Assembly: GCA_964543475.1 (NCBI GenBank)
Contig: CAZIYJ010000005.1
Location: 62,001-126,000 of the forward strand
Direction of reading: 5' to 3'
DNA length: 64,000 bases
From: JAYSYM01 sp964543475
GTDB taxonomy: Bacteria; Bdellovibrionota; Bdellovibrionia; Bdellovibrionales; JAMPXM01
In this document: in pieces, positions 16,122-24,525 of the stretch
Layout: each line of letters opens with the position of its first letter
Position numbering within the stretch: the stretch's first letter is position 1
The notes under the pieces: model-generated
Told to the model about the DNA's origin: nothing
The model's database searches: none
What the model saw: the letters and a program-made list of their open reading frames with translations, nothing else
Translations under genes and position numbers: made by a program

Positions 16122-16511
16122 TTAGTTTCCGATTGAGGCTCCGCCAGGGTTTTCTGCCGCTGGCTTGAAGAACAGTCCGTCGATGGCAAATTCGCCTGAT
16201 GGCGTTTGGCTAAGCATTGCTACGATTTCACCAGTTACTTCGAATTTGCTTCCGATATCGGCTGCCACTCGCGCTTCGACAGTAAATGAAACGATCGTTT
16301 GGGTGTCAGCGTGAGACACATTAATAATAGTAAGTTGAATTTTTGAGCCGTGCTGTTGAGCTTTGGCGCTAAGTTCTTGAGACAGATCGGCAAATTCCTT
16401 ACTCAATAAAACAGCTGAAGCTTCTGCAGAAATCGGTGTCGGGTCAGAGGCTTTTGCAGTTGAAAGATTCAAGGTAAACATAAGAGCAAGGACCAACATT
16501 AAACTTTTCAT
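16122..16511 (-). CDS. Small secreted protein upstream of the TIGR02147 gene
   Basis: 129 residues with signal peptide MKSLMLVLALMFTLNLSTAKA followed by SDPTP. The mature part alternates helix (SAVLLSKEFADLSQELSAKAQQHG) and beta strands (KIQLTIINV, QTIVSFTVEA, KFEVTGEIVAM) and lacks Cys. Not recognised as a named family. Co-directional and seven bases from the regulator gene, so they form an operon; it is probably exported to the periplasm or surface. Confidence 0.65.
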   Translation of the reverse strand: MKSLMLVLALMFTLNLSTAKASDPTPISAEASAVLLSKEFADLSQELSAKAQQHGSKIQLTIINVSHADTQTIVSFTVEARVAADIGSKFEVTGEIVAMLSQTPSGEFAIDGLFFKPAAENPGGASIGN

Positions 16512-16618
16512 TCTATTCTCCGTGATTTGTGTTTGCCGGCAATTCAGCGAACTCGGCGAAACCTAAGGCAGCACGCGCTGAACTGTCTACCAGGGAGTGC
16601 AAAAATACAAAGGTTTTG

Positions 16619-16633
16619 GTCACATTTTGTGAC
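16619..16633. promoter_or_regulatory. Short perfect inverted repeat, possible operator
   Basis: GTCACA-TTT-TGTGAC, a 6-bp perfect dyad about 108 bases upstream of the small secreted gene and 30 bases after the rsuA-family stop. It resembles CRP/FNR-type half sites only loosely (spacing is too short). Could instead be a weak stem at the end of the rsuA-family transcript. Confidence 0.3.
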
Positions 16634-16662
16634 TTTAGAAAAATTTCTTAGCGACTAAATAG

Positions 16663-17424
16663 CTAAAATTGCTCGCCGTCTTCGAGGAAGCGCCACATAC
16701 CTTCAGGCAAGCGGCCGAGCATAACTCCGCCAATGCGGACTCGCTTGAGACCTATTACTTTTAAGTTAACTGCTTCGCACATCTTGCGGATTTGACGTTT
16801 CTTTCCTTCTCTCAGAACAAAACGTAACTGATCTTCGTTGATCCATTCTACTTTTGCTCGCTTGAGCGGAACGCCATCGATAGAAAGTCCATGATTCAAA
16901 AGTTTTAGATCTTCTTTTGAAAGCTCACCTTGAACACGCACGATGTATTCTTTTTCAACTTCTGTGTTTTCGCCAATGAGTTGCTTTGCAACGACACCGT
17001 CTTGTGTAAGCACTAGCAAGCCTTGTGAATCGATATCGAGTCGACCGGCAGGAGCAAGGCCCGAGAAGTGCTGATCTTCAAGCTTGCGTTGAGTAGAGCC
17101 TGTTGGCTTCGTCGCATGACCCAGATACTGAGTTTCGGGAGTCACCAGACGAACAGCGGGAGGATAATTCGACCCAGGCTCTGGTTGACCCGACACATAA
17201 CCGATCGGCTTATTAATTAAAATTGTCGCAAGAGACTTTAAGTCCTTTTGTGCCTGCGGGTGAAGTTCGATTGTAACCGATCGCTCGACCTTGGAGCCCA
17301 GTTCAGAAATGATTTGGCCATCGACTTTAACCCAACCTTTGGCGATGAGTTCGTCGGCCTCACGTCGAGAACAAAGTCCTCGCTCAGCCATCAGTTTAGA
17401 TAATCGTACTTTTTCGTTGTCCAC
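16663..17424 (-). CDS. RsuA/RluB/RluF-family pseudouridine synthase
   Basis: 253 residues. An N-terminal S4 RNA-binding domain (residues ~6-55, RLSKLMAERGLCSRREADEL) precedes the catalytic domain with GRLDIDSQGLLVLTQDG (catalytic Asp in RLD) and KKRQIRKMCEAVNLKV. The family isomerises single uridines in 16S or 23S rRNA; sequence alone does not separate RsuA, RluB, RluE and RluF types. The start is GTG with no clear ribosome binding site; the next Met lies inside the S4 domain. Confidence 0.9.
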   Translation of the reverse strand: MDNEKVRLSKLMAERGLCSRREADELIAKGWVKVDGQIISELGSKVERSVTIELHPQAQKDLKSLATILINKPIGYVSGQPEPGSNYPPAVRLVTPETQYLGHATKPTGSTQRKLEDQHFSGLAPAGRLDIDSQGLLVLTQDGVVAKQLIGENTEVEKEYIVRVQGELSKEDLKLLNHGLSIDGVPLKRAKVEWINEDQLRFVLREGKKRQIRKMCEAVNLKVIGLKRVRIGGVMLGRLPEGMWRFLEDGEQF

Positions 17425-17471
17425 GGCAAATTATCTAGCATACTTCAGGGGTAGTAACCAAGGAGTCTTCC

Positions 17472-18170
17472 ATGCGTTCATTGATCTGCACACTCATTCT
17501 CGGATTCACTGTCAGCGCATTCGGGGCTAGGCCATCGCAATTCTCTGCAGACATTTATGATCTTGAGGGCACTGATGTAAAATTTAGATTCGAGCACAAG
17601 CTTGAAACTAAGGGCGACACGATGGTTGCTTTGAATCGGTATCTCTCGGCTTCAGGAGAAGAGCTGATTACAGAAAGAACTGAATTCAAAAACGAAGAAA
17701 TCGTTAGTTTTCAGCAGACGCAAAAGCAAACAGGCGGAGACGGAACGATCAAGCTTGCCAGCGGCAAAGTGATCTTTACTTACAAGTTAGATGGCAAAGA
17801 GAAAACGGACGAGGAGAAACTGACTTCAAACTTCGTTACTTCACCTACGATCATGGAATACATCATGAAAAATATCGAAGCGCTTAAAAAAGGTGAGGTT
17901 CTAAAAATTCGGCATGGAGTGATCGACCGACGCGAAACGATCGGCTTTGAGCTTCGAAAAGATAGCGATACAGTTTTCAATGGAACAAAAGCCGTCGTTA
18001 TCAGAATGAAGCCATCAAGCTTCGTTATTGCTGCACTTGTTAATCCGCTTTATTTTACGTTTGATGAGATGGGGACGAGAGGCCTTGAGTTGCGTGGACG
18101 TCTGCCGGTGAAAGTGAAGAAGGGTAATTCGTGGGCCGATTTCGACGGCCGTATGGTCTATAAATATTAA
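17472..18170 (+). CDS. Secreted protein of unknown function
   Basis: 232 residues with signal peptide MRSLICTLILGFTVSAFGA. The mature part is beta-rich with many Lys/Glu/Thr and few aromatic residues; features include FRFEHKLETKGDTMVALNRY, a central IMEYIMKNIEALKKGE helix, and VVIRMKPSSFVIAALVNP then LYFTFDE. It resembles periplasmic DUF3108-like proteins that share a 'convert to substrate, multiply, report' beta fold, but this is a weak impression. AAGGAG lies seven bases upstream. Its stop overlaps the convergent subtilase stop by four bases. Confidence 0.6.
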   Translation: MRSLICTLILGFTVSAFGARPSQFSADIYDLEGTDVKFRFEHKLETKGDTMVALNRYLSASGEELITERTEFKNEEIVSFQQTQKQTGGDGTIKLASGKVIFTYKLDGKEKTDEEKLTSNFVTSPTIMEYIMKNIEALKKGEVLKIRHGVIDRRETIGFELRKDSDTVFNGTKAVVIRMKPSSFVIAALVNPLYFTFDEMGTRGLELRGRLPVKVKKGNSWADFDGRMVYKY

Positions 18171-19492
18171 TTTTTCTTTTTAGTCCCAAAGGCCGTCCAT
18201 TTTGGAGTCATATTCCAAATTGGAAGTTGAGACTTATACCAAGATGGTTTTTCGACATCGAGCTTCGTGATTTCAAAAGTACCGATAGTACCATTTTTTC
18301 CAGAAGCTTTAATCGTCTCGATTATTTTAGCAGGAGTAGCGTCGGGAGTTTGTAGTCTCAAAAGTGCCGCTAGGCGTGCTGTGATTGGCGAAGCCATAGA
18401 TGTTCCGCTCAGTGGAGCTAACCCTTTATAGTCCTTGCAATCAGATGTGAACGATTCAATTGCGGCTGCATAAGTCTTCTCGTCTTTAGCGCCCGCAAGC
18501 GTGCGGCCTGCCGCAGAAGAAGGGCAAGTTAATTCAGGAAAAGTCGAAATTACATCTTCTCCCAAGGTAAAAACGATTTCAGCGCCATTCAAGACAACGT
18601 TTGTAAAATCAGAAACTTCGCTATCGTCAGCAAGTGAGCCAACGCAAAGTAGATTTGGAAGTTTGCTCCCGCACGGGAAATTAACTCGAAGGCTTTGGTC
18701 GATCCATGCGCCATCGTTACCAGCCGCCGCTACGAATAACACTGTCGGGTGCTTCGCAACAATTTGGTCCCACTGTTCAGCAAGTGCTTTAATTTTTTCG
18801 TATTCATCGCCTTCGCTGTCTTTTGCGGTGAAGCCCATTGAGATGTTAATAACTGATGCGCCAGCCGCTACAGCTTTATCAACTGCAGAGAAGAGTTGAT
18901 TGGCAACGACGGCGAGTTCTTCAGCATCGAGTGCGCCTTCGCCAGTTACGTTGCGCGGAAGAACGCGATAAGGAAGAATTCCGATTTCAGGCTTATCATA
19001 AACAGACAATCCAGCAACGTGAGTCCCATGATACGCGCCAGCAGTCATTTCCTGATCGATTGCGCGGATCGGATTCAAATACGATTGCGACCATTTCGTT
19101 AAATATCCAGCGGCCTTTTCAAAATTTGCGATTGCCAAAAGCGCGTCAGCTTTGCGGTCATCGTTTGCTTTTGGATCATAGTGGCTAGTGCGAATGATGT
19201 AAGGCGAAGGCCAATTGTCATCACCAACAAAGTCATAGCCTGCTCCAACAGCCTGACCTTTTTCATCAAGCGTGAAGTGAATATGATTGGTCAGTTTTGA
19301 ATGATTGTAATCAACGCCAGAATCAATGACTGCGACCAGAAGTTTGTGCGAATTGTTTTGTGCGAGGAAATCGCGATTCGATGGCGGAGGGTTTGCGATC
19401 TGAAAAGCGTCGAGACTTACGATCTTTTGATTGTCGACGATTTCACATGCGGTTACCGAAACAAGAAGTAATAGTAAAAAGAGAGAGCGCAC
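18167..19492 (-). CDS. S8 subtilisin-family serine protease lipoprotein
   Basis: 441 residues. The signal peptide ends in a lipobox (LVSVTAC, lipid attachment at Cys16), so the protease is membrane-anchored facing the periplasm or surface. The catalytic triad is intact: Asp57 (VAVIDSGVD), His155 (HGTHVAGL) and Ser365 (GTSMASP), with oxyanion Asn259 (AAGND). There is no pro-domain of the usual ~80 residues before the catalytic domain; only about 35 residues separate the lipid anchor from it. Several Cys in 274-352 may form disulfides. Start is GTG. Secreted subtilases are abundant in predatory bacteria. Confidence 0.93.
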   Translation of the reverse strand: MRSLFLLLLLVSVTACEIVDNQKIVSLDAFQIANPPPSNRDFLAQNNSHKLLVAVIDSGVDYNHSKLTNHIHFTLDEKGQAVGAGYDFVGDDNWPSPYIIRTSHYDPKANDDRKADALLAIANFEKAAGYLTKWSQSYLNPIRAIDQEMTAGAYHGTHVAGLSVYDKPEIGILPYRVLPRNVTGEGALDAEELAVVANQLFSAVDKAVAAGASVINISMGFTAKDSEGDEYEKIKALAEQWDQIVAKHPTVLFVAAAGNDGAWIDQSLRVNFPCGSKLPNLLCVGSLADDSEVSDFTNVVLNGAEIVFTLGEDVISTFPELTCPSSAAGRTLAGAKDEKTYAAAIESFTSDCKDYKGLAPLSGTSMASPITARLAALLRLQTPDATPAKIIETIKASGKNGTIGTFEITKLDVEKPSWYKSQLPIWNMTPKWTAFGTKKKN

Positions 19493-19553
19493 TGGGGATC
19501 CGCCTTTGTAATTTCAGTAAGTTAGGCGATTTCACTGCAGTGCGGCAATAAAG

Positions 19554-19949
19554 TCAAATTTCTGAAGAAGAACCGAACCAATTTTTTCGAGTTTCTTGGA
19601 TGGTGAGGGCTTTAAGTTTCGCGGGTGCGAATTCATTCTTTAATAGCTCGAATAGAATGTAACTGAGGGCCTCGCCCGATGTATTGGGATAGAGCTCGTT
19701 GAGCATCTGACCTTCGAGCTTTCTTATAATTTTTTCCTGCACCCGTGTGTCTATTACATCTCTTGAGAAAATGATTCCTGTCGAAGGATCAATTGGAGCT
19801 TCGATCGTGACCATAACTTGGTAGTCATGACCGTGGGTTCGAAAGCACATTCCATACAATCTTTCGTTTTCTGAATCGCTTAAATCTGGATTGTTCAAAT
19901 TATGCATCGCTCGAATTTTGTATCGACGAGTGAGGGTTGCAAAACTCAT
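19554..19949 (-). CDS. PTPS/QueD-family paralogue lacking catalytic Asp-His
   Basis: 131 residues of the 6-pyruvoyl-tetrahydropterin synthase fold. Zinc ligands appear conserved: His16 (RAMHNL), His39 and His41 (THGHDY), and Cys35 and the substrate-anchoring Glu119 (IQET) remain. However, the catalytic Asp-His pair of the family (as in LDHKHLN of the upstream gene) is Glu79-Gly80 here (LEGQMLNELYP), and PTSEN is NTSGEAL. ATG 19949 is chosen because it overlaps the upstream paralogue's TGA (ATGA), giving translational coupling. It may be a partner subunit of the upstream enzyme or have a changed reaction. Confidence 0.8.
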   Translation of the reverse strand: MSFATLTRRYKIRAMHNLNNPDLSDSENERLYGMCFRTHGHDYQVMVTIEAPIDPSTGIIFSRDVIDTRVQEKIIRKLEGQMLNELYPNTSGEALSYILFELLKNEFAPAKLKALTIQETRKNWFGSSSEI

Positions 19950-20401
19950 GTGGCTGCTCCGAATTCGATCCAAAGATCTTCGGTTTCAAACAGACGAACT
20001 TTGTACAAACGCATTTCGACGTGAGAGAGCTTTGCTTTACGCAACTCTTCGATCTTCTGAAAACAATAGCGAGCAAGATTCTCTGAGGTAGGAACAAGTT
20101 CTTTGAATTCGGGAACATCGAAATTTAAATGCTTGTGATCTAGAATTTCAGTGAGAACTTTAAGGAGGTCGTCGATATCGAGAAGGTTAATAATTAAACC
20201 TGATTTCGCGTCGATTCGCCCTTCAAAAAATGCTTCTAGAGAATAATTGTGTCCGTGACCGTTTTCAGAAAAGCACTTTCCGAAAGTTGTTTTGTTTTCT
20301 TGCTCAGAAAAACTTTTGTTCGAATAGAGGTGCGCCGAGCTAAAACTAGCCCGACGAGACATCCGCACAATTTTACCAGCAGAAATATCTTGATTCATCA
20401 A
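19946..20401 (-). CDS. 6-pyruvoyl-tetrahydropterin synthase / QueD-family enzyme
   Basis: 151 residues with all family residues: zinc ligands His24 (FSSAHLY), His49 and His51 (ENGHGHNY); catalytic Cys43, Asp88 and His89 (LDHKHLN); PTSENLA; and Glu139 (LFETED). Family members convert dihydroneopterin triphosphate to 6-pyruvoyl-tetrahydropterin or to 6-carboxy-tetrahydropterin (queuosine path). The operon with a short-chain dehydrogenase points to a tetrahydrobiopterin-like pterin; the presence of queG elsewhere keeps the queuosine role open. Four-base overlaps join it to both neighbours. Confidence 0.88.
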   Translation of the reverse strand: MMNQDISAGKIVRMSRRASFSSAHLYSNKSFSEQENKTTFGKCFSENGHGHNYSLEAFFEGRIDAKSGLIINLLDIDDLLKVLTEILDHKHLNFDVPEFKELVPTSENLARYCFQKIEELRKAKLSHVEMRLYKVRLFETEDLWIEFGAAT

Positions 20402-21156
20402 AGCGAAATTCCGCCATCGATTTGTAGCACACTACCAGTGATCCATTCAGCTTCACTCGAGCTAAAGTAATAGACTCCAGCAGCAACGTCTTCTGGCTTT
20501 CCCAGACGGCCAATGGGTTGTGCATTTTGAAGAGAAGCCCTAATTGCATTACTCTCAGGGGAAGTGTCGCCGTGAAATTCATGAATCGGGGTGTCGATGA
20601 TGCCGGGGCAAATGCAATTGACTCGAATTTTATATTTGGCAACTTCAAGTGCGAGCGTTTTTGTCCAAGAAACCATTGCCGCTTTCGCAGCAGAATAAGC
20701 TGCAGTTTCAGCAATTGGCCTTACTCCAAGCGTAGATGAAATGTTGACTACGCTCAATGGCGTGCTGCTTGCGATTGAGAGTTTTAATAATTCGCGAGTG
20801 ATTCTGACTGACCCGAGCAAGTTTGTTTCAAACTGTTCTCTCCAGGTGGCGTCATCGGTCTCAAGAAAACTCATGCGCTTCCAGATCCCGGCATTGTTAA
20901 TTAGCGTTTTAATTTGCGGAACTAGGTTGGTGATTTTAGAAATCAAGTTTTCAACGTCGGCTGACTTCGAAAGATCACATTGTACAACCACCACAGAGTT
21001 TGGAAAACGATTACTAAGCTCTTCGAGCTTAGATAGAGTTCGCCCCACCGCGATCACTTTCCAGTTATTTTTTAGAAAAAGTTCTGCCGTTGCTAGGCCA
21101 ATGCCTGAGCCTGTACCAGTGATAAGTGCGTATCGAATTTCAGTAGATTGTACCAA
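20398..21156 (-). CDS. Short-chain dehydrogenase/reductase
   Basis: 252 residues, classical SDR: TGTGSGIGLATAEL cofactor loop, NNAGIW, catalytic Ser in VVNISSTLG, YSAAK with catalytic Tyr and Lys, and ending with the FabG-like ITGSVLQIDGG. It is the first gene of the pteridine-type operon, so a sepiapterin-reductase-like role is possible, but the sequence is closer to general FabG-like enzymes. Start is TTG with GGGGT six bases before; no ATG exists before the cofactor motif. NADP(H) preference cannot be settled. Confidence 0.87.
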   Translation of the reverse strand: MVQSTEIRYALITGTGSGIGLATAELFLKNNWKVIAVGRTLSKLEELSNRFPNSVVVVQCDLSKSADVENLISKITNLVPQIKTLINNAGIWKRMSFLETDDATWREQFETNLLGSVRITRELLKLSIASSTPLSVVNISSTLGVRPIAETAAYSAAKAAMVSWTKTLALEVAKYKIRVNCICPGIIDTPIHEFHGDTSPESNAIRASLQNAQPIGRLGKPEDVAAGVYYFSSSEAEWITGSVLQIDGGISL

Positions 21157-21193
21157 CTAAGACCCCGCTGTTGCGTTTTAAGCAGTCTGCTGC

Positions 21194-22837
21194 TTAAGCG
21201 GCTTTGCGTGTTCGAAGCATGCCCGCTACAGAACGATAAATGCCTGCTTCAATAAAGATTTGCAAGAGATCAGAGTCAATTTTGCCTTGTTTGGCTTCGG
21301 TCACTAAGATGTCGATTGCGCGTTCCGGAGTCACAGAGCGTTTATAAGGGCGGTCCATCGCTGTTAGGGCATCGTAGATGTCAGAGATCGCCATAATCCG
21401 TGCTTGGATCGGAATGTGATTACAAGTCAAACCGCGCGGGTAACCAGTGCCGTCACACTTTTCGTGGTGAGCATGGGCAATATCCGGAATATCAGCTAAA
21501 TCCTCAGTCCAAGCGATTTGCTTTAAAAACTTATAGGTATGACTTACGTGCGATTCAATTTCTCTACGTTCAATTTCGCTGAGCGTGCCCTTGGGAATCG
21601 AAAGCTTCAAAAACTCATCAGGAGTAAGAATCGTATGATTGAGTTCTTTTGAGTTTTGATCAATCCACTGAATCAACTCGTTAATATCAAAATCAGAACC
21701 CATCACTTGAGGTTCGTTAGCGTTGTAAATGCCTTGCTTGATTCGAGTAAGCTGTTGCTCAAATTTTTCAACTTTTCGTTGGGTCTGATGATATTTAAAA
21801 TGGGGATTCTGCAGCTGACCTTTATCAAAAAGCTCGATCAGTTCGTGAGCCATATCCCGCCAAGCTAACATTTCGTGGCGAAGTTGCGTGTTATCGAGCC
21901 TAAGAACGATCGTATCGAGTTCGTGTGGGTACAGTTTTTTCTCTTTTGAGAGAACTGACTCTTTAACTCCGATTTTACCGAAGTCATGTAGAAGAGCAGC
22001 ATAGCGAATTTCGCGTACTTGCTCGTCTGAAAGACAGAACTGTTTAAACGGTCCGTGGTCGCATTGGTGAACGGCGCGGGCAAGCTCAACGGTCAACACT
22101 GCAACTCGGTCGCTGTGACCGCTTGTCGCTGGATCTCGTGCTTCAATCGCTGTAACAGAGGCACGAATAAAGCTCTCAAATAGGTTCTCAATATCTTCAG
22201 TTAGTTTGGCATTATCGATTGCAACACATGCTTGAGATGCAAAGGCACGCATGAGTTCGTCATCAGCGTTAGTAAAGGGTACTACTGTGTCGACGTCGAA
22301 ATCTAATGAGCCAGTTGCGGCCTCAGGCTGAAGCTTGTTGATCATCTGAAGAACGCCACGAATTTTTCCGTTTGCTGAGCGCATCGGAACCGCGAGCATA
22401 GATTTAGTTCGGTAGCCAAATTCTTTATCTACATCGGAATGAAAACGGTAGGGAGCAGTTTCAGGAATTTCGTAGCAATCATCAACTCGAACTGAATTTC
22501 CGATTGAAGATACATAGCCTGCAATACTTGCATCGATATCTAAAACTTTATTTTGTACAGTGCGACCAGTTAGACGGTTCGCAGAGCGGTGAAAGCGAAG
22601 TACTGGGTGAAACTTTTTTGCTGTATTTCCGATCGAATCAATCTTGATGCTTTCAGTAAGGTAAATACTTGCAGCATCTGCGTGCGTACACTCAAGAGCC
22701 TTATCCAAAATTAAATCTAGAATTCGATCGAGTTCTTTTTCAGCCGAAAGTGCAATGCCAATATCAACAAGCGAACGGAATCCATCTGGATGCTCCGATT
22801 CATTTTTTGATTTTTGATTCTTTTTTGACTTACTCAT
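21194..22837 (-). CDS. GAF-HD-GYP domain protein (probable cyclic-di-GMP phosphodiesterase)
   Basis: 547 residues. Residues ~20-210 form a GAF sensor domain (RSLVDIGIALSAEKEL, SMLAVPMRSANGKIRGVLQMIN, AFASQACVAIDNAKL). The HD-GYP domain follows: GHSDRVAVL, LLHDFGKIGV (His284-Asp285), HHEKCDGTGYPRGL (457-470) and DIYDALTAMDRPYKR. The GYP motif is complete, supporting cyclic-di-GMP or cyclic-GAMP hydrolysis. About 125 residues (300-425), coiled-coil rich, are inserted between the HD and HHE motifs, more than usual. Cytoplasmic. A Lys/Ser-rich N-terminus precedes the GAF domain. Confidence 0.92.
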   Translation of the reverse strand: MSKSKKNQKSKNESEHPDGFRSLVDIGIALSAEKELDRILDLILDKALECTHADAASIYLTESIKIDSIGNTAKKFHPVLRFHRSANRLTGRTVQNKVLDIDASIAGYVSSIGNSVRVDDCYEIPETAPYRFHSDVDKEFGYRTKSMLAVPMRSANGKIRGVLQMINKLQPEAATGSLDFDVDTVVPFTNADDELMRAFASQACVAIDNAKLTEDIENLFESFIRASVTAIEARDPATSGHSDRVAVLTVELARAVHQCDHGPFKQFCLSDEQVREIRYAALLHDFGKIGVKESVLSKEKKLYPHELDTIVLRLDNTQLRHEMLAWRDMAHELIELFDKGQLQNPHFKYHQTQRKVEKFEQQLTRIKQGIYNANEPQVMGSDFDINELIQWIDQNSKELNHTILTPDEFLKLSIPKGTLSEIERREIESHVSHTYKFLKQIAWTEDLADIPDIAHAHHEKCDGTGYPRGLTCNHIPIQARIMAISDIYDALTAMDRPYKRSVTPERAIDILVTEAKQGKIDSDLLQIFIEAGIYRSVAGMLRTRKAA

Positions 22838-22910
22838 TTAGCGCTGTACCCTCGTATTTCTTATCGAGCAGAGAGTAGTTATACTAGAGCGATTTAGTTT
22901 AACTCTCGAT

Positions 22911-24425
22911 CTAAGGCGAGCGCTTTAAGTTTGTAAGGTCTAGTTGATGGAGCTCATTCATGGTCCAGCCCTTAAATTTTAGACTAGCAAGACCGGTATA
23001 AACGTAGCGTCCAAGTGGAATGATTCGGTACTGCTCAAGCAGATATCCAATCGCTTTGCTACATCGAGATTTCTTGCTGCCCACAGATTTTGCGGCAGAA
23101 AGTTCTGCTAAAAGAGTTTCGTATTTTGGATCGTTAAAGTTCAAAAAATTTTCAGCGCCGCCAAAACTAAATGTTTCGGCTGCGGCAAGACAGGTCACTC
23201 GATCTAGCCCAACGCCTTTTCGAAAAATCATAGGTGGTTTTTCTCTTAACGTTGATAGAAAGACTCCCTGTTCTGCAGGGGCAAGATCAATCTTTAGGCC
23301 TAAATTTTTGGTCCACTGCGAGTGAAACCATTCCATTCCTTGTTTTATTGTATCGCCACCAAGTTTTGAGAACACAAGCTGGAGGCGCTCAGGAGGATTT
23401 TCAGTTTTTCTACTGAGTTCTAATTCTTTTTTTGCTTCAGCTAAATTGAACTTCAAACAAGGGTAATTAGAAAATAGCTTTTCAGTCAGCGAGGGGCAGC
23501 CGGGAACACCAGGGGACTGATTAATTTTTTGTAGCTCAACATAATTTGCAGAGAGGGCGAGTGCCTTTCGCAAATGTGGTCGATTTTTTAGCTCGTCTCC
23601 GAAGCCTACGTAATCAAATCTCGCAACATTAAATTCGATAAAGTCGGGGCGGCTCGAGTATTTTGCGAAATGTTGAGGCGGAAGTCGGCGCATGAAAGTC
23701 AGTTCACCGGCTTCGTATAAGTTAAGTGCCGTAAGATCTTCTTCAACAAACAATATTTCAACAATGGGTCGGGTGGCTGCAGATTTCGGATGAAAATAAT
23801 TATTCGACTCAAGGGTGAGCCGCGTTCCAATTTTCCATTTAGTGATCTTATAAGGACCGTTAGAAATTAGCTCAGCTCCTCTCTTGCGGTCCGGAAAATT
23901 CTCGCTTCGAATGGGTACAAGGGTCACTAAGGCTAACTTGTGCTGAAACTCAGGATCAGGCTTTACGAATTCGATTTTTAACGTGCGCGTATCTGGTGCG
24001 CTCACGCCTAGCTCTTCTTTCTTTTTCTGACCTCGAAGAATTTCATTAGCATTTTTTAGATTGAGAAGAGATTGGCTGCTCGAGCTTTTTGCGTTGGTCG
24101 AAAACAGCTCGCGCCAGGCGCGAACGTAATCTTGAGCCTCGATTAATTTTCCATCACTCCAGAGTGCTTTTGTCGATAGCTTACATGTAAGAACTAAATT
24201 CTTGTTTGACCATCGGCATGACTCAGCACCTTCAGGCTGCAGGCCCTTGTCGTTAGAGTACGAATAGAGCCCTCGATAGAGATTGTGAAACAGTAAACTC
24301 ACGTCGGCAGATCCAAGTTGTGCTGGAGCAAGTGATGAAGGCTCGCTTGGTAAATGAAACCGAAATGGCGTCTGGGCGTGAGACTGAAGGCTGGCAAAAA
24401 GCAAAATACTTACAATGAAAGTCAT
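22911..24425 (-). CDS. Solute-binding protein family 5 (oligopeptide/dipeptide type), orphan
   Basis: 504 residues with a signal peptide (MTFIVSILLFASLQSHA) and the SBP_bac_5 outline: PSSLAPAQLGSADVSLLFHNLYRGLY, LWSDGKLIEAQDYVRAWRELF and SNGPYKITKWKIGTRLTLESN. Such proteins deliver peptides or other solutes to an ABC transporter in the periplasm. No permease or ATPase gene lies nearby, and the signal lacks a lipobox, so it is soluble in the periplasm and must share a transporter encoded elsewhere or act as a peptide chaperone or sensor. No clear ribosome binding site. Confidence 0.85.
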   Translation of the reverse strand: MTFIVSILLFASLQSHAQTPFRFHLPSEPSSLAPAQLGSADVSLLFHNLYRGLYSYSNDKGLQPEGAESCRWSNKNLVLTCKLSTKALWSDGKLIEAQDYVRAWRELFSTNAKSSSSQSLLNLKNANEILRGQKKKEELGVSAPDTRTLKIEFVKPDPEFQHKLALVTLVPIRSENFPDRKRGAELISNGPYKITKWKIGTRLTLESNNYFHPKSAATRPIVEILFVEEDLTALNLYEAGELTFMRRLPPQHFAKYSSRPDFIEFNVARFDYVGFGDELKNRPHLRKALALSANYVELQKINQSPGVPGCPSLTEKLFSNYPCLKFNLAEAKKELELSRKTENPPERLQLVFSKLGGDTIKQGMEWFHSQWTKNLGLKIDLAPAEQGVFLSTLREKPPMIFRKGVGLDRVTCLAAAETFSFGGAENFLNFNDPKYETLLAELSAAKSVGSKKSRCSKAIGYLLEQYRIIPLGRYVYTGLASLKFKGWTMNELHQLDLTNLKRSP

Positions 24426-24525
24426 GAAATCAAGGTCTCATATCTCAAAGTGAGACACTAGTAGAAAAGCGCTGAAGTCTCTAAACAAAACAGTCGATAT
24501 GTATCAGGATAGGAGGCTCGCAAAA

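Noticed and set aside
19533..19542. Palindrome CACTGCAGTG in the spacer between the second PTPS paralogue and the subtilase gene
   Set aside because: Ten bases only and no supporting feature; likely chance.
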